Shown one piece after another: positions 1-6,598 of a DNA stretch of 32,171 nt. The stretch's first letter is position 1, and every line of letters starts with the position of its first letter. This DNA is from Gemmatimonadota bacterium. GTDB lineage: Bacteria; Latescibacterota; UBA2968. The stretch is taken from positions 1 to 32,171 of the forward strand of contig JAPOXY010000124.1 of assembly GCA_026706845.1 (NCBI GenBank), read 5' to 3'. Below the pieces are notes generated by a model. That model was not told the origin of the DNA and ran no database searches. It saw nothing but the letters and a program-made list of their open reading frames with translations. Position numbers and translations under genes: made by a program.

Positions 1-648
1 GATATGACCCCGGAAACACAGGCCAGGATGTTGCGCTTGTTGGAAGAGGGTACGTTTGAGCGCGTTGGGGGCACTCAGACGCTGAAGTCGCAGACGCGGA
101 TTATGGCAGCGACCAATCGCGACTTGAAGGATATGGTCAATGAAGGTGATTTTCGGGAGGATCTCTATTATCGTCTCAATGCCTTTCCGATGTATTTGCC
201 GCCGTTGCGCGAGCGGACGGAGGATATCCCAGGCCTTGCCGAGTTTTTCAAGAATCGCATGGCAGCGCATATAGGCAAACAAATCGGTGCCTTGATACCA
301 GAGGTTATAGAGGTACTACAAACCTGCGATTGGCCTGGGAATGTGCGGGAACTGGAGCATACGATACAGCGTGCTGTAATTGCGTGTCACGGATCTCAAA
401 TTAAAGTGAGTGATCTGGGACTGTATGGTTCTCGACGCGAAGGTATCGCTCTTGACCTTGAGATTAATACTATAGATCAAGACCGAGAAGTCGTGCCTTT
501 GGAGGATTTTGAACGCCGCTATATCCTCAAAGTACTCAAAATCACCGACTGGCGGGTAAGCGGTCCTCGGGGCGCAGCAATTCTGCTGGGATTACCGCCT
601 ACTACTCTGTATAGCAAAATCAAAAAACTGCGTATTAAGCGTCCCTAA
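1..648 (+). CDS. Sigma-54-dependent transcriptional activator, C-terminal part
   Basis: 5'-truncated by the window edge; the frame is open from base 1. The first residues (DMTPETQARMLRLLEEG) match the segment just after the Walker B region of the AAA+ domain of NtrC-type activators. Next come the sensor I-like stretch (RIMAATNRDL), the conserved FREDLYYRLN segment and PPLRERTEDIP, then the WPGNVRELEHTIQRAV helix. The last ~45 residues form a Fis-type helix-turn-helix (GAAILLGLPPTTLYSKIKKL). Such proteins hydrolyse ATP to open promoter complexes of sigma-54 RNA polymerase. The input domain lies outside the window, so the signal is unknown. A consensus sigma-54 promoter sits 193 bases downstream, before the haloperoxidase-like gene, which makes that gene a natural target (inference). 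Confidence 0.93.
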   Translation, partial: DMTPETQARMLRLLEEGTFERVGGTQTLKSQTRIMAATNRDLKDMVNEGDFREDLYYRLNAFPMYLPPLRERTEDIPGLAEFFKNRMAAHIGKQIGALIPEVIEVLQTCDWPGNVRELEHTIQRAVIACHGSQIKVSDLGLYGSRREGIALDLEINTIDQDREVVPLEDFERRYILKVLKITDWRVSGPRGAAILLGLPPTTLYSKIKKLRIKRP

Positions 649-670
649 ATAGTGTATCAATCATTCTTGA

Positions 671-710
671 ATAGCGATATATCGTAAAAAGACGATATAT
701 CGCTATTTTT
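671..710 (+). terminator. Perfect 15-bp palindrome followed by T-run
   Basis: Arms 671-685 and 692-706 are perfectly complementary around a 6-base loop (aaaaag), and T's follow at 707-710. It lies 22 bases after the activator's stop codon, as expected for an intrinsic terminator. The stem is mostly A/T, so it may be weak. It could equally be an activator-binding palindrome, because half of it recurs at 765-777. Confidence 0.6.
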
Positions 711-777
711 ATATAACCTGTTGAAATAAAAAATCTTATGCATCATTATAGCTGTTTTTTACTTTATATCGTAAAAA
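678..777 (+). promoter_or_regulatory. Candidate upstream activator sites for the sigma-54 promoter
   Basis: The 13-base string TATATCGTAAAAA occurs exactly at 678-690, where it forms the left half of the palindrome, and again at 765-777. Both lie roughly 75-165 bases upstream of the -24 box at 841, a usual distance for enhancer sites bound by NtrC-type activators. Repeats in this position next to an activator gene suggest DNA-binding sites for it. This is inference; the rest of 711-840 is AT-rich with no other recognisable feature. Confidence 0.35.
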
Positions 778-840
778 TTATGAAATTTAGAGAAATTTAA
801 AATCTTCAATAAAATCAACATGTTAGATAAATAATTATAG

Positions 841-857
841 TTGGCACGGATATTGCT
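841..857 (+). promoter_or_regulatory. Sigma-54 (-24/-12) promoter
   Basis: TTGGCACGGATATTGCT matches the -24/-12 consensus YTGGCACGrNNNTTGCW at every specified position, with 12 bases from the GG to the GC. Transcription should begin near 868, giving a leader of about 54 bases before the start codon at 922. A sigma-54 activator gene lies immediately upstream. Confidence 0.85.
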
Positions 858-921
858 TTTTATAGATGGGTTGCAGTGGCATGCCAGTTAATCCATCAAT
901 ACAATCTCGGAAGGAGATAAT

Positions 922-3699
922 ATGTATAAAAAGCTTTTCATCTGTGCGCTTTGCTCATTTTTCGTGCTATCCGCCTCTCCAGTTCTTGCCCAGCACTCGG
1001 TGGCGCGGCAGTGGAACGATGCCCTTTTGACGGCGATTAGCAATGATAAAGCTTTTCCCACAATCCAGGCTCGCAATCTTTTCCACACCAGCATAGCAGT
1101 GTACGATGCATGGGCGGTGTATGGCGATGGACCCGAGCAGACTTATCTGCTGGGCAAAACTGTCAATGGTTTTACCGTTCCCTTTACCGGTGTGCCCCGC
1201 CCCGATGACGTAGAAGAAGCTCGCCATCAGGCCATGAGCTATGCGGCTTACCGCCTTATAGAACACCGCTTTGCCTATTCACCCGGCGCGAGAACGACGT
1301 TCAACCGCATCGGCACGCTTATGGCACAACTGGGATACGATCCGAATTTCACCTCCACAGACTATGCCAGCGGCAACCCCGCGGCTCTGGGCAACTATAT
1401 CGCCCGGCAATTGATTCAGTTCGGTTTGCAGGACGGTGCCAATGAACAAGGCGCTTACCGCATCCGCTACTACACGCCGCTCAATCCGCCTTTAAACCCA
1501 TCCCTGCCGGGGCATAACGGTCTTATTGATCCCAATTTCTGGCAGCCTCTCATCGTTGGAGAATACGACGAGTTTCTCACGCCAGAATGGGGTTCCATGA
1601 TGCCCTTTGCCCTCGGCGAAGAGGACATGACGATGTACCAACGGGATGGTGACAACTATCCGGTTTTCCACGATCCGGGCCCCCCGCCCTGTATAGACTT
1701 CCAACAACAAAACAGTGAACGCGCTGGACAGAGAATGGCATCCGAAGAGTATCAATGGGGCTTTGCTCTGGTCGCGCTGTGGTCGTCCCATCTCGACCCG
1801 GCTGATGGCGTTCTGTGGAATATTTCGCCCGGTGCTATCGGCAATGCGCCAGCATTGCCCCAGACCTTGAGCGAGTACAAGGCGTTCTACAACTTTTTCG
1901 ATGGCGGTGATGCCAGCCAGGGCCATCCGGTTAATCCCCATACCGGGCAGCCCTATGAAGACCAGTGGGTGCCGCGTGCCGACTACGCCCGGGTGCTGGC
2001 TGAATTTTGGGCTGACGGTCCAGATACCGAGACACCACCGGGCCATTGGTTCAGCATCCTCAACTATGTCAGTGACCATTCGCTTTTTGAGAAGCGTTTC
2101 AAGGGACAGGGGCCGATTCTCGACGATCTGGAATGGGATGTGAAGGCATACTTATCCCTGGGGGGTGCCATGCACGATGCCGCAGTGAGTGCGTGGAGTA
2201 TAAAGTCCTGGTACGATTATGTCCGTCCCATTTCAGCCGTTCGCTGGATGGCTGACCGCGGTCAGAGCAGCGATCCGGACTTACCGCGCTATGACCCGGC
2301 TGGTCTGCCGCTTGTGGATGGCTATATCGAGTTGGTCAAAGCTGGCGATCCCCTCGCTGGTACATACGGCGAGCATATTGGCAAAATCAAATTGAAGGCC
2401 TGGCGCGGGCCGGATTATGTTACGGATACGGCGACTGATATCGCTGGCGTGGGCTGGATATTGGCAGAGAACTGGTGGCCGTATCAGCGGTCCAATTTTG
2501 TGACTCCGCCTTTTGCCGGTTATGTCTCGGGGCATTCGGTCTTCTCCAATGCCGCTGCCAGGGTTTTGACCCTGCTCACCGGCGATCCCTTTTTTCCAGG
2601 GGGAATGGGCGAGTTTCGCATCCGGCGCAATCGCTTTCTCGTTTTTGAAGAAGGTCCCAGTGTGGATGTGGTGCTGCAATGGGCTACGTACCAGGACGCC
2701 TCGGATCAGAGTTCTCTCTCGCGTCTTTGGGGCGGCATCCATCCACCTGTAGATGATATCCCTGCCCGTATCATCGGCGTCCAGGTTGGCGAGGATGCTT
2801 TTGCACTATCTGAAGCGTATTTTGGCCAGCCGCTACCCTGGGCACCTGATGCGCCGGTGGTGACGGGGTCATCGGCGATCAGTGTGACGGTGAATTGGGA
2901 GGCGCTTCCCACGGCGATTATGGGCTATGATTTGCGCTACCGACAGGGCGATATTCTGGTCTTTACGGACGGTCCGCAGGATGTGACCGGGACGAGCGCG
3001 ACTATCACTGGGCTAAGGCCCAATACCGCATACGTGGTACAGGTGCGGGGAAGCAATGCGACAGGCGATGGCGACTGGTCACCCGTGGGTATTGGTAAGA
3101 CGGCCACGCCGTCCGTTTCTCTGGATGTGGATGATGCTGAAGCGGATCAGTCCCTGTCCTCTCTCGATGTTTTTCCCGGTCGGGTTTTCTCTATCCAGAT
3201 TTTCGGTAGGTATTTTCAAGCGATAGATAATTTTTCACTGCGCTTTGAATACGATGCGACGCAGGTAGTTTATGAGGGATTTAGCAGGGGTAGTGTATCT
3301 GGTACCTCGGCCCTCCCCGGAAGGGATTTTGTGAGTATAGGGATGACGTTGTCGAAAGAAAATCCAGTGGTTGATGGCAGTCTGATGGGCACGATTCGCT
3401 TTCGCACTACAGAGACATTTTCAGGCACAGATATACGCCTGATGCGGGTGAGCGTTGTGGGAGAGGAATACGCCGAGGTACTACCCGTGGATCTGAATAT
3501 TGTCCTGGGCAAGGCTACTCCGCCTTCTTCGGACTTTGACGGCAATGGGATCGTTGGTATCTCTGACTTTTTGCTCTTTGTGGAGGCATTTGGTTCTCGA
3601 GAAGGCCAGGCGCATTATGATGCAAAATACGATCTGGATGGCAATGGTGAGATTGGGGTACCCGATTTTCTGATTTTTGTGGAGAGCTTCGGCGAATGA
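922..3699 (+). CDS. Secreted vanadium-dependent haloperoxidase-like protein with Fn3, cohesin-like and dockerin-like tail
   Basis: The start is ATG after AAGGAG (911-916), followed by a signal peptide ending near SPVLAQ. The catalytic region carries all three vanadate-binding motifs of the haloperoxidase/PAP2 fold: K428-x6-R435-P, SGH at 536-538, and S-R601-x5-H607-x3-D611. Members oxidise halides with peroxide or act as acid phosphatases; the sequence alone does not decide which. After about residue 640 comes a fibronectin type III-like domain. A beta-rich cohesin-like domain (~730-860) follows, and the protein ends with two calcium-loop repeats (DFDGNG...DFLLF and DLDGNG...DFLIF) resembling a type I dockerin. 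Such tails usually attach or anchor secreted enzymes. At 925 residues it is longer than single-domain haloperoxidases because of the tail. It is probably driven by the sigma-54 promoter at 841. Confidence 0.85.
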   Translation: MYKKLFICALCSFFVLSASPVLAQHSVARQWNDALLTAISNDKAFPTIQARNLFHTSIAVYDAWAVYGDGPEQTYLLGKTVNGFTVPFTGVPRPDDVEEARHQAMSYAAYRLIEHRFAYSPGARTTFNRIGTLMAQLGYDPNFTSTDYASGNPAALGNYIARQLIQFGLQDGANEQGAYRIRYYTPLNPPLNPSLPGHNGLIDPNFWQPLIVGEYDEFLTPEWGSMMPFALGEEDMTMYQRDGDNYPVFHDPGPPPCIDFQQQNSERAGQRMASEEYQWGFALVALWSSHLDPADGVLWNISPGAIGNAPALPQTLSEYKAFYNFFDGGDASQGHPVNPHTGQPYEDQWVPRADYARVLAEFWADGPDTETPPGHWFSILNYVSDHSLFEKRFKGQGPILDDLEWDVKAYLSLGGAMHDAAVSAWSIKSWYDYVRPISAVRWMADRGQSSDPDLPRYDPAGLPLVDGYIELVKAGDPLAGTYGEHIGKIKLKAWRGPDYVTDTATDIAGVGWILAENWWPYQRSNFVTPPFAGYVSGHSVFSNAAARVLTLLTGDPFFPGGMGEFRIRRNRFLVFEEGPSVDVVLQWATYQDASDQSSLSRLWGGIHPPVDDIPARIIGVQVGEDAFALSEAYFGQPLPWAPDAPVVTGSSAISVTVNWEALPTAIMGYDLRYRQGDILVFTDGPQDVTGTSATITGLRPNTAYVVQVRGSNATGDGDWSPVGIGKTATPSVSLDVDDAEADQSLSSLDVFPGRVFSIQIFGRYFQAIDNFSLRFEYDATQVVYEGFSRGSVSGTSALPGRDFVSIGMTLSKENPVVDGSLMGTIRFRTTETFSGTDIRLMRVSVVGEEYAEVLPVDLNIVLGKATPPSSDFDGNGIVGISDFLLFVEAFGSREGQAHYDAKYDLDGNGEIGVPDFLIFVESFGE

Positions 3700-3715
3700 T
3701 GCACACGACGATTAA

Positions 3716-3841
3716 ACTGACTGTGAGAAAGACGAACAGGATGCTATCTCAGCGACGAGTACTGATGGTGATTCTCTCACCTACAGTCTGTGGGTGGATG
3801 CAGATCATTTTTCTATACTATCCACATATAGGGAAAGTTAG
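3716..3841 (+). pseudogene. Short remnant of a cadherin/Ig-like repeat domain
   Basis: The frame read from 3716 gives about 41 codons before TAG at 3839-3841, including ATSTDGDSLTYSLWVDADHF. The pattern 'DxDGDSLTYSL..DA..FSI' is a hallmark of bacterial cadherin-like or Ig-like surface repeats. It is preceded by a stop and has no start codon or ribosome site. It is in a different frame from the haloperoxidase gene, so it looks like a leftover of a lost surface protein. Similarity over such a short stretch could be chance. Confidence 0.3.
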
Positions 3842-3875
3842 CGTAGGGAAATTCCGAGTAGGGATTTATGAGCGC

Positions 3876-3948
3876 GCCGGGCAAACCTTTCCCATTTCAC
3901 AGCCCGGCCAGGGGGCGACAGATAGTTCAGGGATACTTCTGTCGCCCC
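3876..3948 (+). other. Two tandem stem-loops
   Basis: The first stem is GCCGGGC (3876-3882) with GCCCGGC (3902-3908). The second is GGGGCGACAGA (3912-3922) with TCTGTCGCCCC (3938-3948), an 11-bp perfect stem with a 15-base loop. No T-run follows, so a normal intrinsic terminator is unlikely. It may be a structured RNA or a palindromic repeat. Confidence 0.4.
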
Positions 3949-4188
3949 TCTAAACCAATGTAGTGGTTGTGAGCGATGGAAAGGACAGGCGTGTGAGTGT
4001 TGTCGTGAGTATTGCCATCATTGATGTTGAAGCAGTTAGCCAAACAGGAGTGAATCCCGAATGCAGGTGAAAGGTTGGTGACTTTAGAGACCAATTTCAG
4101 TATTATAAGTGACCAGTTTATGGAGATGCTCCGCCACGCAATTCGGCTGTTGCAAACGGAAGGGGATTATGTAGCAATTTGATTTAAG

Positions 4189-4406
4189 AACTGACGTTAC
4201 GCGGTGCTCATACAGCACGAAAAATCATTTACACACGATGTGGTTTAACGTTGTGCATTTGGGGCAACGGGGTCTGTCTGGCAGAATCTGTACCCGTTCA
4301 GCTATTATTTTTAATTTCTATATCAGTTTCTACAAACATTTGTATTATATTGCAAAGAATTTCTTCTTATCAAAGCCAATTTTTGCATGACTGCGTAACA
4401 TCAGTT
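4189..4406. repeat. Imperfect inverted repeats bounding a ~218-base AT-rich segment (possible MITE or IS remnant)
   Basis: AACTGACGTTACGC at 4189-4202 and GCGTAACATCAGTT at 4393-4406 are inverted copies matching at 13 of 14 positions. The enclosed DNA has no gene. This arrangement fits the ends of a small non-autonomous transposable element or a remnant of an insertion sequence. No clear target-site duplication is visible outside the arms. Confidence 0.35.
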
Positions 4407-4441
4407 AAGAAGTAATATCAGGAAAGGAAGGGAAAGGATTG

Positions 4442-5143
4442 ATGAGCACTGCCGTTCTGTTCGATCTCGATGACACGCTGATCGACCTCCAATACTCTCG
4501 CCGCCATGGGCTGCGCGCCGTTCAGGAGATACTGCCTGATCTGAAGCAGGTTTCGCTGGGAGAATTGGAACTCGCCCATGACGAGGAGTTGAACGCTACC
4601 TACCCCCGCATTCTCGATGACAGCCTATCGGCTGAGGAAGCGGGCCGTGTACACATACGCGGCATTTGCAGGCGCTACGACATAGAAGCAAGCAGGGTGG
4701 CCGAGGCAGCAGATGCTTACGCGCAAGCGCAGCAATCCAATCCGAGGCTTGTTCCGGGGGTCGAGGAATTGTTCGACGCCCTGCGGGGATGGGCAAAGAT
4801 CGGTGTCGTCACCAACGGCTGTCCACTTCAGCGATACAAACTGGAGCTATTCGACCTTTTTCCCCTCGACGCCCTGGCGATATCGGAGGAGGTAGGGGCA
4901 GTAAAGCCGGACCCGGCGATCTTCCACTACGCTCTTGCTGAACTCGGAGTGCAGAAAGCGACGATGATAGGGGATTCATGGGAGAATGACGTTCTGGGAG
5001 CCATTGGATGCGGTATGTCTGCAATCTGGCTCAATCGCTACCGGCGAATCTGTCCCGATCCTTCTCTTGCCGTCGAGATCAACGGGTTCGAGCCCGTCGA
5101 AAGTGTCCTGCACACGCTGAGGAAATTATCCTGCACGCTCTAA
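4442..5143 (+). CDS. HAD-superfamily hydrolase (subfamily IA phosphatase-like)
   Basis: 233 residues with all four HAD motifs: D8-x-D10 in FDLDDT, T124 in VVTNG, K155 in AVKPDP, and D178/D183 in GDSWENDV. These bind Mg2+ and form the phospho-aspartate intermediate. A helical cap between motifs I and II indicates a type I cap, as in phosphoglycolate phosphatase and YjjG-like nucleotidases. The substrate is unknown. ATG 4442 is preferred over an in-frame TTG at 4439 because GGAAAGG (4431-4437) precedes it. It heads a cluster with a ubiquitin-fold protein and a phosphoribosyltransferase-like protein. Codons end in C or G more often than in the neighbouring urt genes, suggesting separate ancestry. 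Confidence 0.88.
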   Translation: MSTAVLFDLDDTLIDLQYSRRHGLRAVQEILPDLKQVSLGELELAHDEELNATYPRILDDSLSAEEAGRVHIRGICRRYDIEASRVAEAADAYAQAQQSNPRLVPGVEELFDALRGWAKIGVVTNGCPLQRYKLELFDLFPLDALAISEEVGAVKPDPAIFHYALAELGVQKATMIGDSWENDVLGAIGCGMSAIWLNRYRRICPDPSLAVEINGFEPVESVLHTLRKLSCTL

Positions 5144-5183
5144 ATCGATATCCATTCTCACAACCGTTGGAAGGGATTACAAA

Positions 5184-5462
5184 ATGACAGTAACCGTACA
5201 TATACCTCTCCCACTTCAGAAGCTGACGAACAACCAGGCCACAGTAGAGGTCGCCGATGTAACCTCCGTAGAAGAGCTTATCGACAGCCTCGAAAACGAC
5301 TACGCTGGTATCAAGGACAAGCTGTTCGAGAATGGAGAGATTCGGGGATATATCAACATCTTCGTCAATGACGAGGATATCCGATTCATGAAAGACGAAG
5401 GGGTCCGTCTAAAAGACGGCGATAGAGTGAACATCGTGCCATCCATAGCAGGGGGTATATAG
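5184..5462 (+). CDS. CysO/MoaD-like ubiquitin-fold sulfur carrier
   Basis: 92 residues with the beta-grasp pattern of MoaD/ThiS proteins. It most resembles the CysO type, with NIFVNDEDIRF in the middle and DGDRVNIVPSIAGG near the end. Family members are activated at a C-terminal Gly-Gly and carry sulfur as a thiocarboxylate, for example for cysteine or molybdopterin synthesis. Here the glycines are residues 90-91 and an extra isoleucine (I92) follows, so the carrier would need trimming before activation or does not act by thiocarboxylate. Ribosome site GGAAGGG (5169-5175). No E1-like or cysteine-synthase gene lies next to it in this window. Confidence 0.85.
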   Translation: MTVTVHIPLPLQKLTNNQATVEVADVTSVEELIDSLENDYAGIKDKLFENGEIRGYINIFVNDEDIRFMKDEGVRLKDGDRVNIVPSIAGGI

Positions 5463-5578
5463 TGGAACTTCAAGATTTTCTGACTTCTGGATAGGTGCTC
5501 GCCGTAGGCGTGTTTCTGTCGCGAGAAATCAGTCATCTGTCCTACTACATCGACCAGCGCCTGGAGGGCCACCCTTAA
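5462..5578 (+). pseudogene. Broken small reading frame between the sulfur carrier and the phosphoribosyltransferase
   Basis: GTG at 5462 overlaps the carrier's stop codon and reads VELQDFLTSG, then TAG at 5492-5494. The same frame continues from GTG 5495 with 27 codons (VLAVGVFLSREISHLSYYID...) to TAA 5576-5578, which overlaps the next ATG by one base. The tight fit at both ends suggests a gene that once filled this slot and was reduced by deletion and a nonsense change. A pair of tiny peptides or stop-codon readthrough are alternatives. No family recognised. Confidence 0.35.
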
Positions 5579-6252
5579 TGTCCGTTTTTCCCAGCATTTT
5601 CCACAACCTGCTTCGATACGATACGCTGACGTTTAGCGACGGTGTGTCGGCTGCTTTCACTGTGGGATACCGCTTCGAAGATCGACCCGAGGACATGTGG
5701 AGCACCCGGTTTACGAAGTTCAAATTCGATCCTGACGATGCCTCGACCGAAGGCGGAGCAAGGCTTATGGCGCACGCTGCAGGTATTCTTGTTCAGGGCC
5801 TGGGGCTGGACCCCATCAGGACGGTTTTCGCTCCCGCTCTGCGCTCCTCAGAGAAAATCGCGGATATAGAGGGATTGCTGGCGATGCTTGCGCGTCGCTG
5901 CGCTGGCGCATGCAGGTACGAGCCGGGGCTGTTACAGAAGGAAGTCCATCTGCCCACGGGGAGAGGAGGACTGTATCCTGAATTTCGTTCCTTGCTGGTG
6001 GAGCATGCCGGCTACCGTTCCGCTTCTGTGGATGCCGATACGGTCTTCATCGTAGATGACTTTGTGGCTACGGGAAAGACGCTGTCTCTGGCCGCTACTG
6101 CGATTCTGGAGCGCAACCCGGACGTGACCGTGTACGGATTGGCTCTGGCGAAACCAGAGTGGCACAAGCTGATCCTCGATTGGCATGACGTGGACATCAG
6201 CAACGACCATATACCCGCTCATTGGTCATCCATATGGTCAGCAACGCCCTGA
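5578..6252 (+). CDS. Phosphoribosyltransferase-like protein
   Basis: 224 residues. The C-terminal half has the type I phosphoribosyltransferase signature VFIVDDFVATGKTLS (about 156-170), with paired acids D160/D161 and the phosphate loop ATGKT that binds the 5'-phosphate of PRPP. A flexible-loop region lies around 115-135. The N-terminal ~80 residues are not recognised. Such proteins attach or remove ribose-phosphate on bases; the acceptor is unknown. ATG overlaps the previous small frame by one base (TAATG), indicating coupled translation. HAD phosphatases beside PRTases are seen in nucleotide-modifying and stress-linked gene sets, so the neighbours may share a pathway (inference). Confidence 0.75.
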   Translation: MSVFPSIFHNLLRYDTLTFSDGVSAAFTVGYRFEDRPEDMWSTRFTKFKFDPDDASTEGGARLMAHAAGILVQGLGLDPIRTVFAPALRSSEKIADIEGLLAMLARRCAGACRYEPGLLQKEVHLPTGRGGLYPEFRSLLVEHAGYRSASVDADTVFIVDDFVATGKTLSLAATAILERNPDVTVYGLALAKPEWHKLILDWHDVDISNDHIPAHWSSIWSATP

Positions 6253-6269
6253 AAACTGGAGGTGGCAAA

Positions 6270-6365
6270 ATGAAGTGGCGTGGAAGCATAGTTCTCGCAC
6301 TGACACTTGTTTGGAGTTACCCCGTTTTGGTGGAGTATTTAGGGCACGGCCCAACGGAGCTATAA
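6270..6365 (+). CDS. 31-residue predicted membrane peptide
   Basis: ATG follows a strong ribosome site (GGAGGTGG at 6258-6265), 17 bases after the phosphoribosyltransferase stop. The peptide begins MKWRGS, has a hydrophobic stretch (IVLALTLVWSYPVLVEYL) and ends GHGPTEL before TAA. It could be a single-span membrane peptide or the surviving signal-sequence start of a lost secreted protein. Homologues unknown; the evidence is only start signal plus composition. Confidence 0.45.
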   Translation: MKWRGSIVLALTLVWSYPVLVEYLGHGPTEL

Positions 6366-6598
6366 AATAAAAAAATTCAAGAAACACCGAGTTTATATCT
6401 GTTTAATCTTTTTGAAATAATTTGAATGTAGTTTTTACCCCGTCGCGATCATCGGGTATTGCGGCGGGGTAAAGTTTTATATGCACATCGGGTATTACTT
6501 TGTTGAAAGGAGGCTTTTTGTAGGCTAACCTATTCGTTAAGAAGATTTTGTTTTTTCGATGTATCACAAACCACACAATGGATGGAGGTATCATACGT
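6366..6598 (+). promoter_or_regulatory. urt operon upstream region with hairpin and direct repeat
   Basis: A hairpin pairs 6436-6446 (TACCCCGTCGC) with 6461-6471 (GCGGCGGGGTA), with one wobble pair and a weak T-rich tail. It could end the upstream transcript. The 11-base string CATCGGGTATT occurs at 6450-6460 in the loop and again at 6486-6496, a possible protein-binding site. TTGAAA (6503-6508), 17 bases, then TAACCT (6526-6531) is a weak sigma-70-like candidate. No NtrC/sigma-54 promoter was seen. Confidence 0.35.

Larger units (their letters stand above)
3700..4441. other. Gene-poor spacer of about 740 bases
   Basis: No convincing intact gene on either strand. It contains a short decayed coding remnant (3716-3841), two adjacent hairpins (3876-3948) and an imperfect inverted-repeat pair enclosing AT-rich sequence (4189-4406). 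The 3' part (about 4300-4400) is strongly AT-rich and probably holds the promoter for the HAD gene, but no box stands out. Confidence 0.5.

Noticed and set aside
3696-3953. 85-codon plus-strand frame after the haloperoxidase gene
   Set aside because: It overlaps the previous gene's end, lacks a ribosome site and reads through the decayed remnant and a hairpin; the protein has no recognisable pattern.
4078-4182. GTG-started 34-codon frame ending LRHAIRLLQTEGDYVAI
   Set aside because: Looks somewhat protein-like but has no ribosome site or recognised family; too short to support.
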